Of a DNA stretch of 64,000 nt, positions 51,357-60,900 are shown piece after piece. The notes under the pieces are model-generated. The model was not told the DNA's origin. It was given only the letters and a program-made list of their open reading frames with translations, and did not search any database. The stretch comes from Asanoa sp. WMMD1127 (GTDB lineage: Bacteria; Actinomycetota; Actinomycetes; Mycobacteriales; Micromonosporaceae): positions 434,001 to 498,000 of the forward strand of contig NZ_JARUBP010000001.1 in the NCBI RefSeq assembly GCF_029626225.1, given 5' to 3'. The number at the start of each line of letters is the position of its first letter. Within the stretch, counting starts at the first letter, position 1. The position numbers and the translations under genes are program-made.

Positions 51357-51404
51357 GAACGGTCCGTTCCAATCGGATTCCGATTGGAACGGACCGTTCC
51401 TAAC
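51352..51404. repeat. Perfect 53-nt palindrome, locus 3, containing both stop codons
   Basis: 26-base arms (51352-51377 and 51379-51404) are perfectly complementary around a single central T. Each arm starts GTTAGGAACGGTCCGTTCC and continues AATCGGA. The TAG stop of the monooxygenase (51354-51356) and the TAG stop of the opposing copper-protein gene (51402-51400) are at mirror positions in the arms. The outer GGAACGG-T-CCGTTCC motif matches the clusters at 15.7 and 34.0 kb; the inner AATCGGATTCCGATT does not. It can fold in RNA from either strand. Confidence 0.9.
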
Positions 51405-51810
51405 CACTCATCGCGGCGAGCAGGTCGCGGCAGGCCTGCTCGCAGGCGCGGCACGCCTCGGCGCAGATGCCGCAGTGCTCGTGCATCTCGGCGTGCCGGC
51501 CGCACTCGTCCGCGCACGTCGCGCAGGCGGTCGCGCAGGCCTCGAGCATCGCGCGGCTGATCGACGCGTCGTAGCCGGTGTGCCGCGACAGCACCCGTGC
51601 CGTGGTGTGGCAGATGTCGGCGCAGTCGAGGTTGGTGCGGATGCACTTGGTCAGCTCGGCCACGTCGGGCTCGCTCAGGCAGGCATCGGCGCAGGCGGTG
51701 CAGGCCTCCGCGCAGTCGTCGAGGATGTCGATCGTCGCGGCGAGCTGCACGCGGTCGAGACTGATCGGCTGCGGGTAGGTCTCCAGCATCGGCAACGTTA
51801 ACGTGGTCAT
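51400..51810 (-). CDS. Cys-rich four-helix copper-storage-like protein (DUF326/Csp)
   Basis: The 136-residue protein has 16 cysteines in helical CxxxC patterns (DDCAEACTACADAC, LDCADIC, EACATACATCADEC, EHCGICAEACRACEQAC), the signature of Csp-type four-helix bundles that line their core with thiols and store Cu(I). No signal peptide is present, so it is cytosolic (Csp3-like). GGGAGGCG precedes ATG 51810. Its stop lies inside the 53-nt palindrome. No copper regulator gene adjoins it. Copper binding is known for the family, inferred here. Confidence 0.85.
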   Translation of the reverse strand: MTTLTLPMLETYPQPISLDRVQLAATIDILDDCAEACTACADACLSEPDVAELTKCIRTNLDCADICHTTARVLSRHTGYDASISRAMLEACATACATCADECGRHAEMHEHCGICAEACRACEQACRDLLAAMSG

Positions 51811-51918
51811 GATCGCCTCCCAGGGTCCGGTTCGACCCCCGCATTCCCGCTCACGGCGGCGTCATGCCGCCGGCGGAGCGCACGTTTGAGCCACCCCACA
51901 CCGGGCACCGTGCTCACC

Positions 51919-52101
51919 ATGAGTGACTTCACCGACAAGGCGAAGGACTTCGCCGACAAGCATGACGAGCAGGTCGACCAGGGTCTGGAGAAGGCCGGCG
52001 AGCAGGTCGACAAGCGGACCGACGACAAGTACGACGCCCAGATCGACAAGGGCGTCGACCAGGCACAGCAGCGCACCGGCTCCGGCGACCAGGCGCCCTG
52101 A
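51919..52101 (+). CDS. MT0933-type small antitoxin-family protein
   Basis: The 60-residue charged protein reads MSDFTDKAKDFADKHDEQVD, then GLEKAGEQVDKRTDDKYDAQ, matching the MT0933/Rv0909-type antitoxin family (PF14013). The family name comes from a proposed toxin-antitoxin link, but here no partner toxin lies beside it: the neighbours are a Csp-like gene and a sigma factor. It may be an orphan stress protein with a CsbD-like helical fold. The start at ATG 51919 has no clear Shine-Dalgarno. It converges on the ECF gene two bases later. Confidence 0.75.
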   Translation: MSDFTDKAKDFADKHDEQVDQGLEKAGEQVDKRTDDKYDAQIDKGVDQAQQRTGSGDQAP

Positions 52102-52103
52102 GG

Positions 52104-53306
52104 TCAGGTCGCCCCGGCCGCCCGCTCCATCAGCAGGGAGCGCTCGTGCCGGGTGGGTGCGAGCGCCGCGGCGCGTTCCAGTTCCTCGGCGGCCTCCGCG
52201 CGCCGGCCCAGCCGGAGCAGGAGGTCGCCGCGGACCGCACCCAGCAGGTGGTAGCGGGCGAGCCGCGGATCGTCGCGCAGCGCGTCGACGGCGTCGAGGG
52301 CCGCCTCCGGACCATCCACATGCGACAAGGCGACGGCGCGGTTGAGCCGGACCACCGGTGACGGCGCGAGCTCGGCCAGCGCGTCGTAGAGCGCCAGAAT
52401 CGCGGCCCAGTCGGTGTCGGCGAAGCGGGCCGCGCGGGAGTGGCAGGCGGCGATCGCGGCCTGCACGGTGTAGGGCCCGAGCGGCTTGCGCAGCGCCCGC
52501 GCACGCGCCAGGGCCCGCAGGCCGTGCGCGATCAACGTGCGGTCCCAGCGCGACCGGTCCTGGTCCGCCAACAGCACCGGTCGCCCAGCCGGCCCGGTCC
52601 GGGCGGCGAACCGCGATGCCTGCAGCTCCATGAGCGCGACCAGGCCGTACACCTCGGGCTCCGCCGGCATCAGCGCGGCCAGCATGCGGCCCAGGCGCAT
52701 GGCCTGCTCCGCGAGGTCGCGCCGGATCCACCGGTCGCCGGAGGTGGCCGAGTGGCCCTCGGTGAAGATCAGATAGATGACCTCCAGGACCGCGTTGAGC
52801 CGCGGCGGGAGCTCGTCCGGGTCGGGCAGACCGAACGGCACCTGGGCCTCGGCGAGCGTGCGCTTGGCCCGCGAAATCCGCTGCCCTACGGTGGCCGGCG
52901 GCACGAGGAACGCGCGGGCGATCTCGTCGGTGCTCAGGCCGCCGACCAGCCGCAGGGTCAACGCCGCCCGTGCCTCCTGGGCCAGCACGGGGTGGCAGGC
53001 GACGAACACCAGCGAGAGCAGGTCCGTGTCGGTGCCGGTCGCCTCGTTGGCCAGCAGGGCGTACTTCTCCCCGCGTACCCCCTCCCGGCGGATCATGTCG
53101 ATCGCCCGGCGGCGCGCCGTCGTGAGCAGCCAACCGGCCGGCTCGGCGGGGACGCCGTCGCGCGGCCACTGCTCGAGCGCCGCGAGGTAGGCGTCCTGGG
53201 CGAAGTCCTCGGCCAGTCCGACGTCGTTGACCAGCCTGGTGAGGGAGGCGACGAGCCGCCCGGAATGCATCCGCCACACCGCCTCGACGGTCCGCCGCGC
53301 GTCCAT
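52104..53306 (-). CDS. ECF sigma factor with C-terminal TPR-like domain (ECF42-like)
   Basis: The 400-residue protein has sigma-2 (residues 10-75, LVNDVGLAEDFAQDAYLAAL and the -10 recognition WLLTTARRRAIDMIRRE), sigma-4 (about 110-165, LRLVGGLSTDEIARAFLVPP, VGQRISRAKRTL) and a C-terminal DUF6596/TPR-like region to residue 400, the plan of ECF42. Such factors lack an anti-sigma and sit beside a YCII/DGPF protein, as here (53311). The C-terminal domain is thought to regulate activity. The YCII stop is four bases upstream of the sigma start, indicating an operon. Confidence 0.87.
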   Translation of the reverse strand: MDARRTVEAVWRMHSGRLVASLTRLVNDVGLAEDFAQDAYLAALEQWPRDGVPAEPAGWLLTTARRRAIDMIRREGVRGEKYALLANEATGTDTDLLSLVFVACHPVLAQEARAALTLRLVGGLSTDEIARAFLVPPATVGQRISRAKRTLAEAQVPFGLPDPDELPPRLNAVLEVIYLIFTEGHSATSGDRWIRRDLAEQAMRLGRMLAALMPAEPEVYGLVALMELQASRFAARTGPAGRPVLLADQDRSRWDRTLIAHGLRALARARALRKPLGPYTVQAAIAACHSRAARFADTDWAAILALYDALAELAPSPVVRLNRAVALSHVDGPEAALDAVDALRDDPRLARYHLLGAVRGDLLLRLGRRAEAAEELERAAALAPTRHERSLLMERAAGAT

Positions 53307-53310
53307 GGCG

Positions 53311-53694
53311 CTAGGACAGGTTCTCCAGGACGGCCTCGTCCCAGTAGGGCCGGATCTCGAGCACCTCGCGCAGCCCCAGCTTCGGGTCGCTCGGGCACTG
53401 CCGGGCCCACTCGACCGCTTCCTCGATCGAGTTGACCTGCCACACCCAGTAGCCGGCGATGATCTCCTTGGCCTCGGTGAACGGTCCGTCGACGACCGAC
53501 GTGGTGCCGCCCTCGAAGACCACCTGCCGACCCTCGCGGCTCGGCTGCAGCCCGCCGCTGTCGAGCAGGATCCCGGCCTTCGCCAGCTTGTCGTTGTATT
53601 CGCCCATCGCCGCCAGCATCGCCGCGTTCTCCTCGGTCGGGGCGATCTTGTCCTCGTCGGCGGCGAGACCCTTGATCAGAACCATGACCTTCAC
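53311..53694 (-). CDS. YCII/DGPF-domain protein (ECF42 partner)
   Basis: The 127-residue protein contains the DGPF motif VVDGPFTEAKEIIAGYW near residues 71-87 and a ferredoxin-like beta-alpha-beta plan. GTG 53694 is chosen because AAGGAGGA lies six bases upstream; the frame extends further to 53721. YCII proteins accompany ECF42 sigma factors, and the promoter of this gene is a likely target of the sigma factor encoded next to it. The biochemical role is unknown. Confidence 0.83.
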   Translation of the reverse strand: MKVMVLIKGLAADEDKIAPTEENAAMLAAMGEYNDKLAKAGILLDSGGLQPSREGRQVVFEGGTTSVVDGPFTEAKEIIAGYWVWQVNSIEEAVEWARQCPSDPKLGLREVLEIRPYWDEAVLENLS

Positions 53695-53831
53695 GATGTC
53701 TCCTCCTTCATGCCGGGCCACCGCGCGGTGGCCGCTCTCGCCCTGGGGTCGAACGGGGCGACGCCGATTTCGACAGACCGCCGAAATTTCTCTCGCTCCT
53801 GAGAGGGAGGCGCCGGCGGCGGGCCGCGGCG

Positions 53832-53837
53832 GATACT
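53832..53837 (+). promoter_or_regulatory. Leaderless -10 box for the sensor kinase gene
   Basis: GATACT (53832-53837) is followed by exactly six bases and the GTG start at 53844, the spacing expected of a leaderless transcript. No good -35 is visible. Confidence 0.5.
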
Positions 53838-53843
53838 GCCAGC

Positions 53844-55019
53844 GTGCGGAGACTGGTCGAGCAGTTGCGCCGGGCCGCCCGGCGGGCCACGGGCACGGTG
53901 CAGGATCTCCCGCCGCTGGTCATCGACTCCATCATCGCGCTGCTCTGCTACCTCGCCACCATCGCCTCCCCCGTGGTCGACGGCGAGGACACCACGATGA
54001 TGTACGCGCTCGCCGCGCTCAGCTCCCTCCCCCTGGCCTGGCGACGCCGCTGGCCGGTCCCGGTCACCTTCCTCACCGGCCTCGCCACCGCCGCGCTCGC
54101 GGTCAACGACCTGATCAAAGAGGTCCCGTTCGGTCAGCTCGTGGCCACCTACACGTTCGCGTCGCTGGCGAGCCCGGTCTGGCGGGCCGTCGGCATCGCC
54201 GGCACGATCGCCGGGCTGACCGTCTCACTGACCCCGAAGAGCAGCATCCTGCCCGTGAGCGCCACGGTGATCCTGTTCGGCGGCGCGTACGCCCTCGGCG
54301 CCATCGCCCGCTCCCGGCGCGGCCTGATCGCCGACCTGGAGGCCCGGGCCGAGCAGCTGGCCGCCGACTACACCCAGGCGGCGGCCCGGGAACGCCAGCG
54401 GATCGCCCGCGACATGCACGACATCCTGGCCCACTCGGTCAGCCTGATCGTCGTGCAGGCGGAGGCCGGCCCGGTCGTGGTGCGCCGCGACCCGGCGCGA
54501 GCGGAGCAGGCGTTCGACGCCATCGCCGACGCGGGCCGGGACGCGCTGACCCAGCTGCGCCGCACGCTCGGCGTCCTGCGCTCGGAGCCGGCGTCACGGG
54601 CCCCGCAACCCGGTCTGGACGGCATCCCGCCGCTCGTCGAGCAGGCCCGGGTGGCCGGGCTGGCCGTCACCTACGCCGAGCTCGGGACGCGGCGGCCCGT
54701 CCCCGCGGACACGGCCGTGGCGGCCTACCGGGTGGTGCAGGAGGCACTCACCAATGTGGTCAGACACGCCCGGGCCGGCCGGGCCGAGGTCGGCCTGCGC
54801 TGGGCGGCGGACGCGCTCGAGATCGAGGTGCGCGACGACGGCCGGGGCCCGGCGCGCCGGACCGCACCGGGCGGGCACGGGCTGATCGGCATGCGCGAGC
54901 GGGTCGACGCGTGCGGTGGCACGCTGCGCGCCGGCGCGGCCGACGATGGCCCCGGGTTCCGGGTGCACGCTACGCTGCCCGTCGTGGCATCGGTGGTCCC
55001 CGCGCAACCACATGGCTGA
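53844..55019 (+). CDS. Sensor histidine kinase, NarL-type (HisKA_3)
   Basis: The 391-residue kinase has membrane segments in residues 25-155 (VIDSIIALLCYLATIAS; AVGIAGTIAGLTVSL; ATVILFGGAYALGAIA), the dimerisation motif ERQRIARDMHDILAHSVS with His192, and a HATPase domain (VQEALTNVVRHARAG, DDGRGPA, GLIGMRERV). It phosphorylates the regulator overlapping its 3' end by 8 bases. The MMPL gene follows the regulator by 59 bases, so all three may form a functional unit. The start is GTG 53844. Confidence 0.87.
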   Translation: MRRLVEQLRRAARRATGTVQDLPPLVIDSIIALLCYLATIASPVVDGEDTTMMYALAALSSLPLAWRRRWPVPVTFLTGLATAALAVNDLIKEVPFGQLVATYTFASLASPVWRAVGIAGTIAGLTVSLTPKSSILPVSATVILFGGAYALGAIARSRRGLIADLEARAEQLAADYTQAAARERQRIARDMHDILAHSVSLIVVQAEAGPVVVRRDPARAEQAFDAIADAGRDALTQLRRTLGVLRSEPASRAPQPGLDGIPPLVEQARVAGLAVTYAELGTRRPVPADTAVAAYRVVQEALTNVVRHARAGRAEVGLRWAADALEIEVRDDGRGPARRTAPGGHGLIGMRERVDACGGTLRAGAADDGPGFRVHATLPVVASVVPAQPHG

Positions 55020-55677
55020 GCCCATCCGCGTGCTCGTCGCCGACGACCAGGAGCTCGTCCGCGGCGGGTTCGCGCTCATCCTCGACGCTCAGCCCGACAT
55101 CACCGTGGTCGGCGAGGCGGCCGACGGCGCCGAGGCCATCGCCGCCGCCGAGCGCCTGCGGCCCGACGTGGTGCTGATGGACGTCCGGATGCCCCACGTC
55201 GACGGCATCGCCGCCACCGCCGCCATCTGCGCCGCGTCCGACACCCGGGTGCTCGTGCTGACCACCTTCGACCTCGACGAGTACGTCTACGACGCCCTGC
55301 GCGCCGGCGCCAGCGGCTTCCTGCTCAAGGACATGCGCCGCGACGACCTGGTCAGCGCCGTGCGGGTGGTGGCCGGCGGCGAGGCGCTGCTGGCGCCGAC
55401 CGTGACCCGGCGGCTGATCGCCGACGTGGTGTCCCGCGCCGCGCCGCCCCGCGCCGACGGCCGGCTGGCCGCGCTCACCGGCCGGGAGACCGAGACGCTC
55501 AAGGCGGTCGCCCGCGGGCTGTCCAACGCCGAGATCGCCGGCGAGCTCTACGTCACCGAGCACACGGTCAAGACGCACGTCAGCAACCTGCTCACCAAGC
55601 TCGGCCTGCGCGACCGGGTGCAGGCGGTCGTCCTTGCGTACGAGACGGGACTGGTCGTTCCTCGCTCCGGCGAGTGA
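55012..55677 (+). CDS. NarL/LuxR-type response regulator
   Basis: The 221-residue protein has a receiver domain (VADDQ pocket, Asp57 in VVLMDVRMP) and a LuxR helix-turn-helix (LTGRETETLKAVARGLSNAE, VKTHVSNLLTKLGLRDR). The start overlaps the kinase stop. It probably controls the downstream MMPL exporter gene or envelope genes. The 59-base gap to the MMPL ATG has no clear terminator. Confidence 0.88.
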   Translation: MAEPIRVLVADDQELVRGGFALILDAQPDITVVGEAADGAEAIAAAERLRPDVVLMDVRMPHVDGIAATAAICAASDTRVLVLTTFDLDEYVYDALRAGASGFLLKDMRRDDLVSAVRVVAGGEALLAPTVTRRLIADVVSRAAPPRADGRLAALTGRETETLKAVARGLSNAEIAGELYVTEHTVKTHVSNLLTKLGLRDRVQAVVLAYETGLVVPRSGE

Positions 55678-55736
55678 GGGAGAGTCCACTCCGGACGGCG
55701 ATCCGTCGAGAGCGGCGTGCGCGTTGGATTCTGGGC

Positions 55737-57815
55737 ATGACAACCTCGCTCGCACGTTTCTCCGTACGCCGCCCGGTCATCGTGCTGGTGATCTGGCTGG
55801 CCGTCGTCGGCGCCGGCTTCACCGTCGGCATCGGCGTCTTCGAACGTCTCGTCGGCGACGTCGGTGTGGTGCCCGGCAGCGAGTCGAGCCGGGCCGCCGA
55901 CGTGCGCGACGAGCTGGCGCCCGAGCCTGAGGAGATCACCGCGGTCGTCACCGGCGTCGACGCGGCCGATCCGGCCGTCACCGCCGCCGTCGACCGGGTC
56001 GGCGCGCAGGTGCGAGCGATGCCCGGCGTGGCCGAGGTGAGCCCACCGCTGCCGTCCACCGCGACCGGGCAGGCGGTGTTGTTCACGGTCACGATGGCGC
56101 ACGGCGACGACGCGGCGGACGTCGCGGCCCAGGCGGCGGAGCGGATCCGGGCCGGTCTCGACCAGGGCACCGTCACCGTCACCGGCGGCACGCTCAGCGA
56201 GGACGAGTTCAGCGAACAGGCGGCCAGCGACGTCGCCCGGGCCGAGCTGTTCAGCACCCCGGTGATGCTGCTGCTCCTGCTGATCGTCTTCGGCGGGCTG
56301 CTCGCCGCCGGGCTGCCGCTGCTGATCGCCGTCGTGGGCGTGGGTGGCACCTTCGGCGTGCTGTACGCGTTCAGCCAGGTCACCGACGTGTCCGTCTACT
56401 CGATCCAGATCGTCACGATGCTCGCGGTCGGGCTCGCCGTCGACTACGCCCTGCTGGTGGTCTACCGGTTCCGCGAGGAGCGGGCGACCGACCCCGAGGT
56501 GGGTCCCGCCGTGCTGCGGACCGCGCGCACCGCCGGGCGTACCGTGCTGTTCTCCGGTCTGACCGTCGCCGTCGCCCTGGCGGGCCTGACCGTCTTCCCG
56601 GACCCGTTCCTGCGCTCCATGGGCATCGCCGGCACGGCCGTCGTGGTGCTCGACCTGCTCGCCGCGCTCACCCTGCTGCCGGCCCTGCTGACGCTCTTCG
56701 GCAAGCGGATCAAGCCGCGGGCGCCGCGACCGGCCGGCGTCGGCGTGTTCGCCCGGCTCGCCCGGCTCGTGCAACGCCGGCCCGCGGTGACCGCGCTGAC
56801 CGTGCTGGCGGCCATGCTGTTCATCGCGATCCCGGTGTTCGACATGCGGCTCTCGGCCGGCGACCCGCGGCTGCTGCCGACCAGCACGCAGACCCGGGCC
56901 CTCTGGGACGAGCTGAGTGTCCACTACCCCGACGAGATCCGGCCCGACGAGGTCTCCGCCGTGGTGGCGGCCGCGCCGGACAGCCCCGCCGTCACCGCGC
57001 TGCGCGACCAGATCCAGACCCTGCCGGGCGTACGCCAGGTCGAGGTGTTTCCGATCGGCGACCGCTCGTTGGTCGAGGCGGACGTCGACGAGGCGCACCA
57101 GGACGCGGTGGCCAACGCCGTGCGGGCCCTGCCGGCGCCCGTCGAGACGCTGGTCGGCGGCGACACCGCCCGGCTGATCGACTATCGGGGCATGCTGGCC
57201 GACCGGTTGCCGTGGGCGGCCGCACTGGTCGCGCTCGGGACGCTGGTGCTGCTGTTCCTGTTCACCGGCTCGATCCTGCTGCCGATCAAGGCGGTGCTGA
57301 CCAACCTGCTCAGCATCGGGGCCGCGCTGGGCGCCGTGGTCTGGGTCTTCCAGCAGGGCAACCTCGGCCAAGCGGCGCTGGACGGCACCAACCTGACGGT
57401 CCCGGTGCTGGTGGCGGCGATCGCGTTCGGGCTGTCGGTCGACTACGAGGTGTTCCTGCTGTCCCGCATGCGGGAGCGCTGGCTGGCCGGTGTCAAGCCG
57501 GAGGTCGCCGTGGCCGAGGGCCTCCAGCTCACCGGCCGGATCGTCACGGCGGCGGCCCTGCTGCTCGCGATCGTCTTCGCGGGCTTCGTGGCCGGCGGCT
57601 TCGCGCCGATCCGCGCGATCGGCCTGGGCCTGGTCCTCGCCGTGCTCCTCGACGCGACGATCGTCCGCATGCTCCTCGTCCCGGCGACGATGACGCTGCT
57701 GGGCCGCTGGAACTGGTGGGCGCCGGCCTGGCTGGCCCGCCTGCACGCCCGGATCGGCCTCACCGAGGCGACGCCCGACCCGGCCCCGGCGCCGGCGCTC
57801 GCATTGACCCGCTGA
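55737..57815 (+). CDS. MMPL/RND-family exporter
   Basis: The 692-residue membrane protein has about twelve transmembrane helices in two halves, each with a large external loop after the first helix. VSVYSIQIVTMLAVGLAVDY (first half) and FGLSVDYEVFLLSRMRERW (second half) are the central RND helices with the proton-relay Asp. Family members export lipids or antibiotics; the cargo is unknown. ATG 55737 begins MTTSLARFSVRRPVIVLVIW; the Shine-Dalgarno is weak. Its position after a two-component pair suggests envelope-stress or drug induction. Tandem hairpins follow the stop. Confidence 0.85.
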   Translation: MTTSLARFSVRRPVIVLVIWLAVVGAGFTVGIGVFERLVGDVGVVPGSESSRAADVRDELAPEPEEITAVVTGVDAADPAVTAAVDRVGAQVRAMPGVAEVSPPLPSTATGQAVLFTVTMAHGDDAADVAAQAAERIRAGLDQGTVTVTGGTLSEDEFSEQAASDVARAELFSTPVMLLLLLIVFGGLLAAGLPLLIAVVGVGGTFGVLYAFSQVTDVSVYSIQIVTMLAVGLAVDYALLVVYRFREERATDPEVGPAVLRTARTAGRTVLFSGLTVAVALAGLTVFPDPFLRSMGIAGTAVVVLDLLAALTLLPALLTLFGKRIKPRAPRPAGVGVFARLARLVQRRPAVTALTVLAAMLFIAIPVFDMRLSAGDPRLLPTSTQTRALWDELSVHYPDEIRPDEVSAVVAAAPDSPAVTALRDQIQTLPGVRQVEVFPIGDRSLVEADVDEAHQDAVANAVRALPAPVETLVGGDTARLIDYRGMLADRLPWAAALVALGTLVLLFLFTGSILLPIKAVLTNLLSIGAALGAVVWVFQQGNLGQAALDGTNLTVPVLVAAIAFGLSVDYEVFLLSRMRERWLAGVKPEVAVAEGLQLTGRIVTAAALLLAIVFAGFVAGGFAPIRAIGLGLVLAVLLDATIVRMLLVPATMTLLGRWNWWAPAWLARLHARIGLTEATPDPAPAPALALTR

Positions 57816-57823
57816 TCACGATC

Positions 57824-57883
57824 GGGGTGCCCGCGCACGGGGGCGGGCACCCCCCAGCGGCACCGCCCGTGGGCGGTGCCGCT
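57824..57883 (+). terminator. Two tandem hairpin terminators
   Basis: The first hairpin has 11-bp arms, GGGGTGCCCGC (57824-57834) and its complement (57843-57853), with an 8-base loop. The second has 13-bp arms, AGCGGCACCGCCC (57856-57868) and its complement (57871-57883), with a 2-base loop. They begin nine bases after the MMPL stop and insulate the AfsR-type gene. Confidence 0.75.
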
Positions 57884-57977
57884 CCCCCGTTGCTGACAGC
57901 GTGGCGCGGCGCGCATACCGGATCGCTTACCGTCCGGGGTTTCCTCTGGTCGGGGGGCTTCTATAAGGTCGGTCGGC

Positions 57978-60900
57978 GTGGAGTTCCGCCTGCTCGGTCC
58001 GGTCGAGGTCAGCGCCGACGACGGTCGCGTCGGTGTCGGCCGCCGGCAGGAGCGGTGCGTGCTGGCGATCCTGTTGCTCGAGGCCGGCCAGAGCGTGCCG
58101 GTCGGGCGGCTGGTCGAGCTCGTCTGGGCCGGTGAGCCGCCCCGCGGCGCCCGGGGCGTGCTGCAGACCTACATCTCCCGGCTGCGGTCCCTCCTCGGTG
58201 ACGCCGGCCGGATCGAGCTCCGCAACGGCGCCTACCGGCTCGACGTCGACCCGGCTTCCGTCGACGCGCACCGGTTCACCGCCCTGGTGGCCGAGGCGCG
58301 CGAGTGTGACGACCCGCACCGCCGCGGCGAGCTGCTCCGGGCCGCGCTCGGGCTGTGGCGGGGCCCGGCCCTCGACGACATCGGCCCGGGGCGGGAGCGG
58401 CTCGGCGCCCGGCTCGAGGAGGCCCGCCGGGCCGCCCTCGACCTGCGGATCGAGGCCGACCTCGAGGCCGGCCGGCAGGCCGAGCTGATCGGTGAGCTGA
58501 CCGAGCGCCGAGCGGGCGCCCCGCTCGACGAACGGCTCGCCGGCCAGCTGATGACCGCGCTGCACCGCGACGGCCGGCGGACGGAGGCGCTCGCCGTCTA
58601 CGGCGACGTCCGCGACCGGATCCGCGATCAGCTGGGCCTCGACCCCGGTGACGAGCTGCGCCGGCTGCACACCGCGTTGCTCCGCGACGAACCCGGTCTC
58701 CGCCCGGCGCCGGCCGGCCGCGCCCCCGCCCAGCTGCCCGCCAACGTGCCGGACTTCGTCGGCCGGGCGGAGCTGCTCGACCAGCTCGACGGGATCGTCG
58801 CCGACGGCCGGACCACCGTCGTGGTGTCCGCGATCGACGGGGCCGGCGGGGTCGGCAAGACCGCGCTGGCCGTGCGCTGGGCGCACCGCGTCGCCGACCG
58901 CTTCCCCGACGGCCAGCTCTTCGTCAACCTGCGCGGCTACGAGGCGGCGCCGGCCGTGCGGCCCGTCGACGCGCTGGCCCGGTTCCTGCGCGCCCTCGGC
59001 GTGCCGGGCGACCGGGTCCCGACCGACGCCGACGAGGCCGCCGCGCTGTTCCGCAGCGAGATAGCCGGCCGCAAGATGCTGGTCGTGCTCGACAACGCCG
59101 CCACCGCCGACCAGGTGCGCCCCCTGCTCCCGGGCACTCCGACCTGCGTGGTCGTGGTGACCAGCCGCGGCCAGCTCGGCGGACTGACCGCCAGCCACGG
59201 CGCCCGCCGGCTCACCGTCGACCGGCTCAGCGAGGCCGAGGCCGTGCTCCTGCTGCGCACCATCATCGGCGCGGCGCGGGTCGACGCCTCACCCGCGGCC
59301 GCACGCGACCTCGTGCGCGCCTGCGGCCACCTGCCGCTGGCGGTGCGGATCGCCGCGGCCCGGCTCGACGCCGAACCGTCCACATCGCTCGCCGACTACA
59401 CCCGCGCGCTCGACCTCGACCAGCTGACGATCGCCGGTGACGAGCTGGCCGGCGTGCGGGCGACGTTCCGGGCCTCGTACGAGCGCCTGGAACCCCTCGA
59501 ACAGCGGCTGTTCCGGCTGCTCGGCGCGCTGCCCGGCACCGACGTCGACGCCACCGGGGCCGGCGCCCTCGCCGCGCTGTCCGCTGCCGCCGCCGGCGCC
59601 GCGCTCGACGGCCTCGTCGCCGCCCACCTGGTCACCACGCCCCGGCCGGGCCGGTTCGGCCTGCACGACCTGCTTCGCGCGTACGCCCGGGAACTGTCCG
59701 ACGAGACCGAAGCCGAGGCGGCGGTCGGCCGCCTGCACGCCCACTACCTGGCGCACGCCGACGCGGCCGGCCGGCGCCTCTACCCGCACATGATCCGGCT
59801 GCCGCTCGGCGACCTGCCCGCCGCCGGCTTCCCCACCAACCCGGCCGCGCTGGCCTGGCTCGACGCGGAGCACCGCAACCTGCTCGCGGCGATCGGCCAC
59901 GCCGCCACGGCCGGCCCGCGCCCGGGGGCGGGGCAGCTCACCGACGCGCTGCGCGGCTACTTCTGGCAGGGCAGCCACACCGTCGACTGGCTCACCGCGG
60001 TGCAGGCCAGCCTCGCGGCGGCCGAGGCCGAGGGTGACCAGCGGGCCCAGGCGGCGATGCGCACCAGCATCGCGCTGGCCCGGCAGAGTCAGGGCGACCT
60101 GGCGGGCGCGGCGGCCGAGTTCGAGGCCGCCGCGGACCTGTCCGCGCGGGCGGGCTGGGCCCACGGCCAGGCCGCCGCCGCCGGCAACCTCGGCGTCGTG
60201 CTGAAGAACATGGGCGACTTCGCCGGCTCGGCCCGCAGCAGCGAGCGGGCGCTGGAACTGCACCGGGCCAACGGCTACCGGCCCGGCGAGGCCAGCACGC
60301 TGATCACGCTCGGCGGTCTCTACCACGACCTGGGCGAGCTGCGCCGGGCCGCGGACTACTGCGTGACGGCCCTGCTCATGCACGAGGAGATCGGCTCGCC
60401 GGTCGGGCAGATGATCGCCCTGAACAACCTCGCCGCGGTCGAGCACCTGCTCGGCGAACAGACCGCCGCCGACCGGTTCCGGGCCGCGATGGAGCTGCAG
60501 TCGGAGGTCGCCAAGGCCTACTCGGCGGCGCACCTGCTGGCCGGCCTCGCGACCGTGCAGCGTGACCGGGGTGAGCTGACCGAGGCGCTGGCCAACGCGG
60601 AAGCGGCACTGGGCAAGGCGCGTGAGGCGGCCGACCCGGCCATCGAGGGCGACATCCTGTCGCTGGTCGGCACCGTGCACCACTGGCTCGGCGACCCGGT
60701 CCGCGCGATCGGCGAACACCGCAAGGCACTGGCGCTGCTGGGCGCCGGCAACGAATGGGTACGCACCCGCAGCACCATCAGCCTGGCCGCCGCCCTGCGG
60801 GAAACCGGCGAGCTGGCAGAGGCGGCCGAGCTCGTCTCGACGGCGCTGGCCGACGCGCAACGGTCGGGCCACCGCATCCTCGCCGGCAACGCCTATCTGG

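Noticed and set aside
51919-52101. Toxin-antitoxin module
   Set aside because: Only the MT0933-type antitoxin-family protein is present. The neighbours are a copper protein and an ECF sigma factor; no toxin gene adjoins it.
53481-53490. GAACGGTCCG resembling the palindromic repeat family
   Set aside because: It lies inside the YCII coding sequence, has only half of the motif and no complementary arm.
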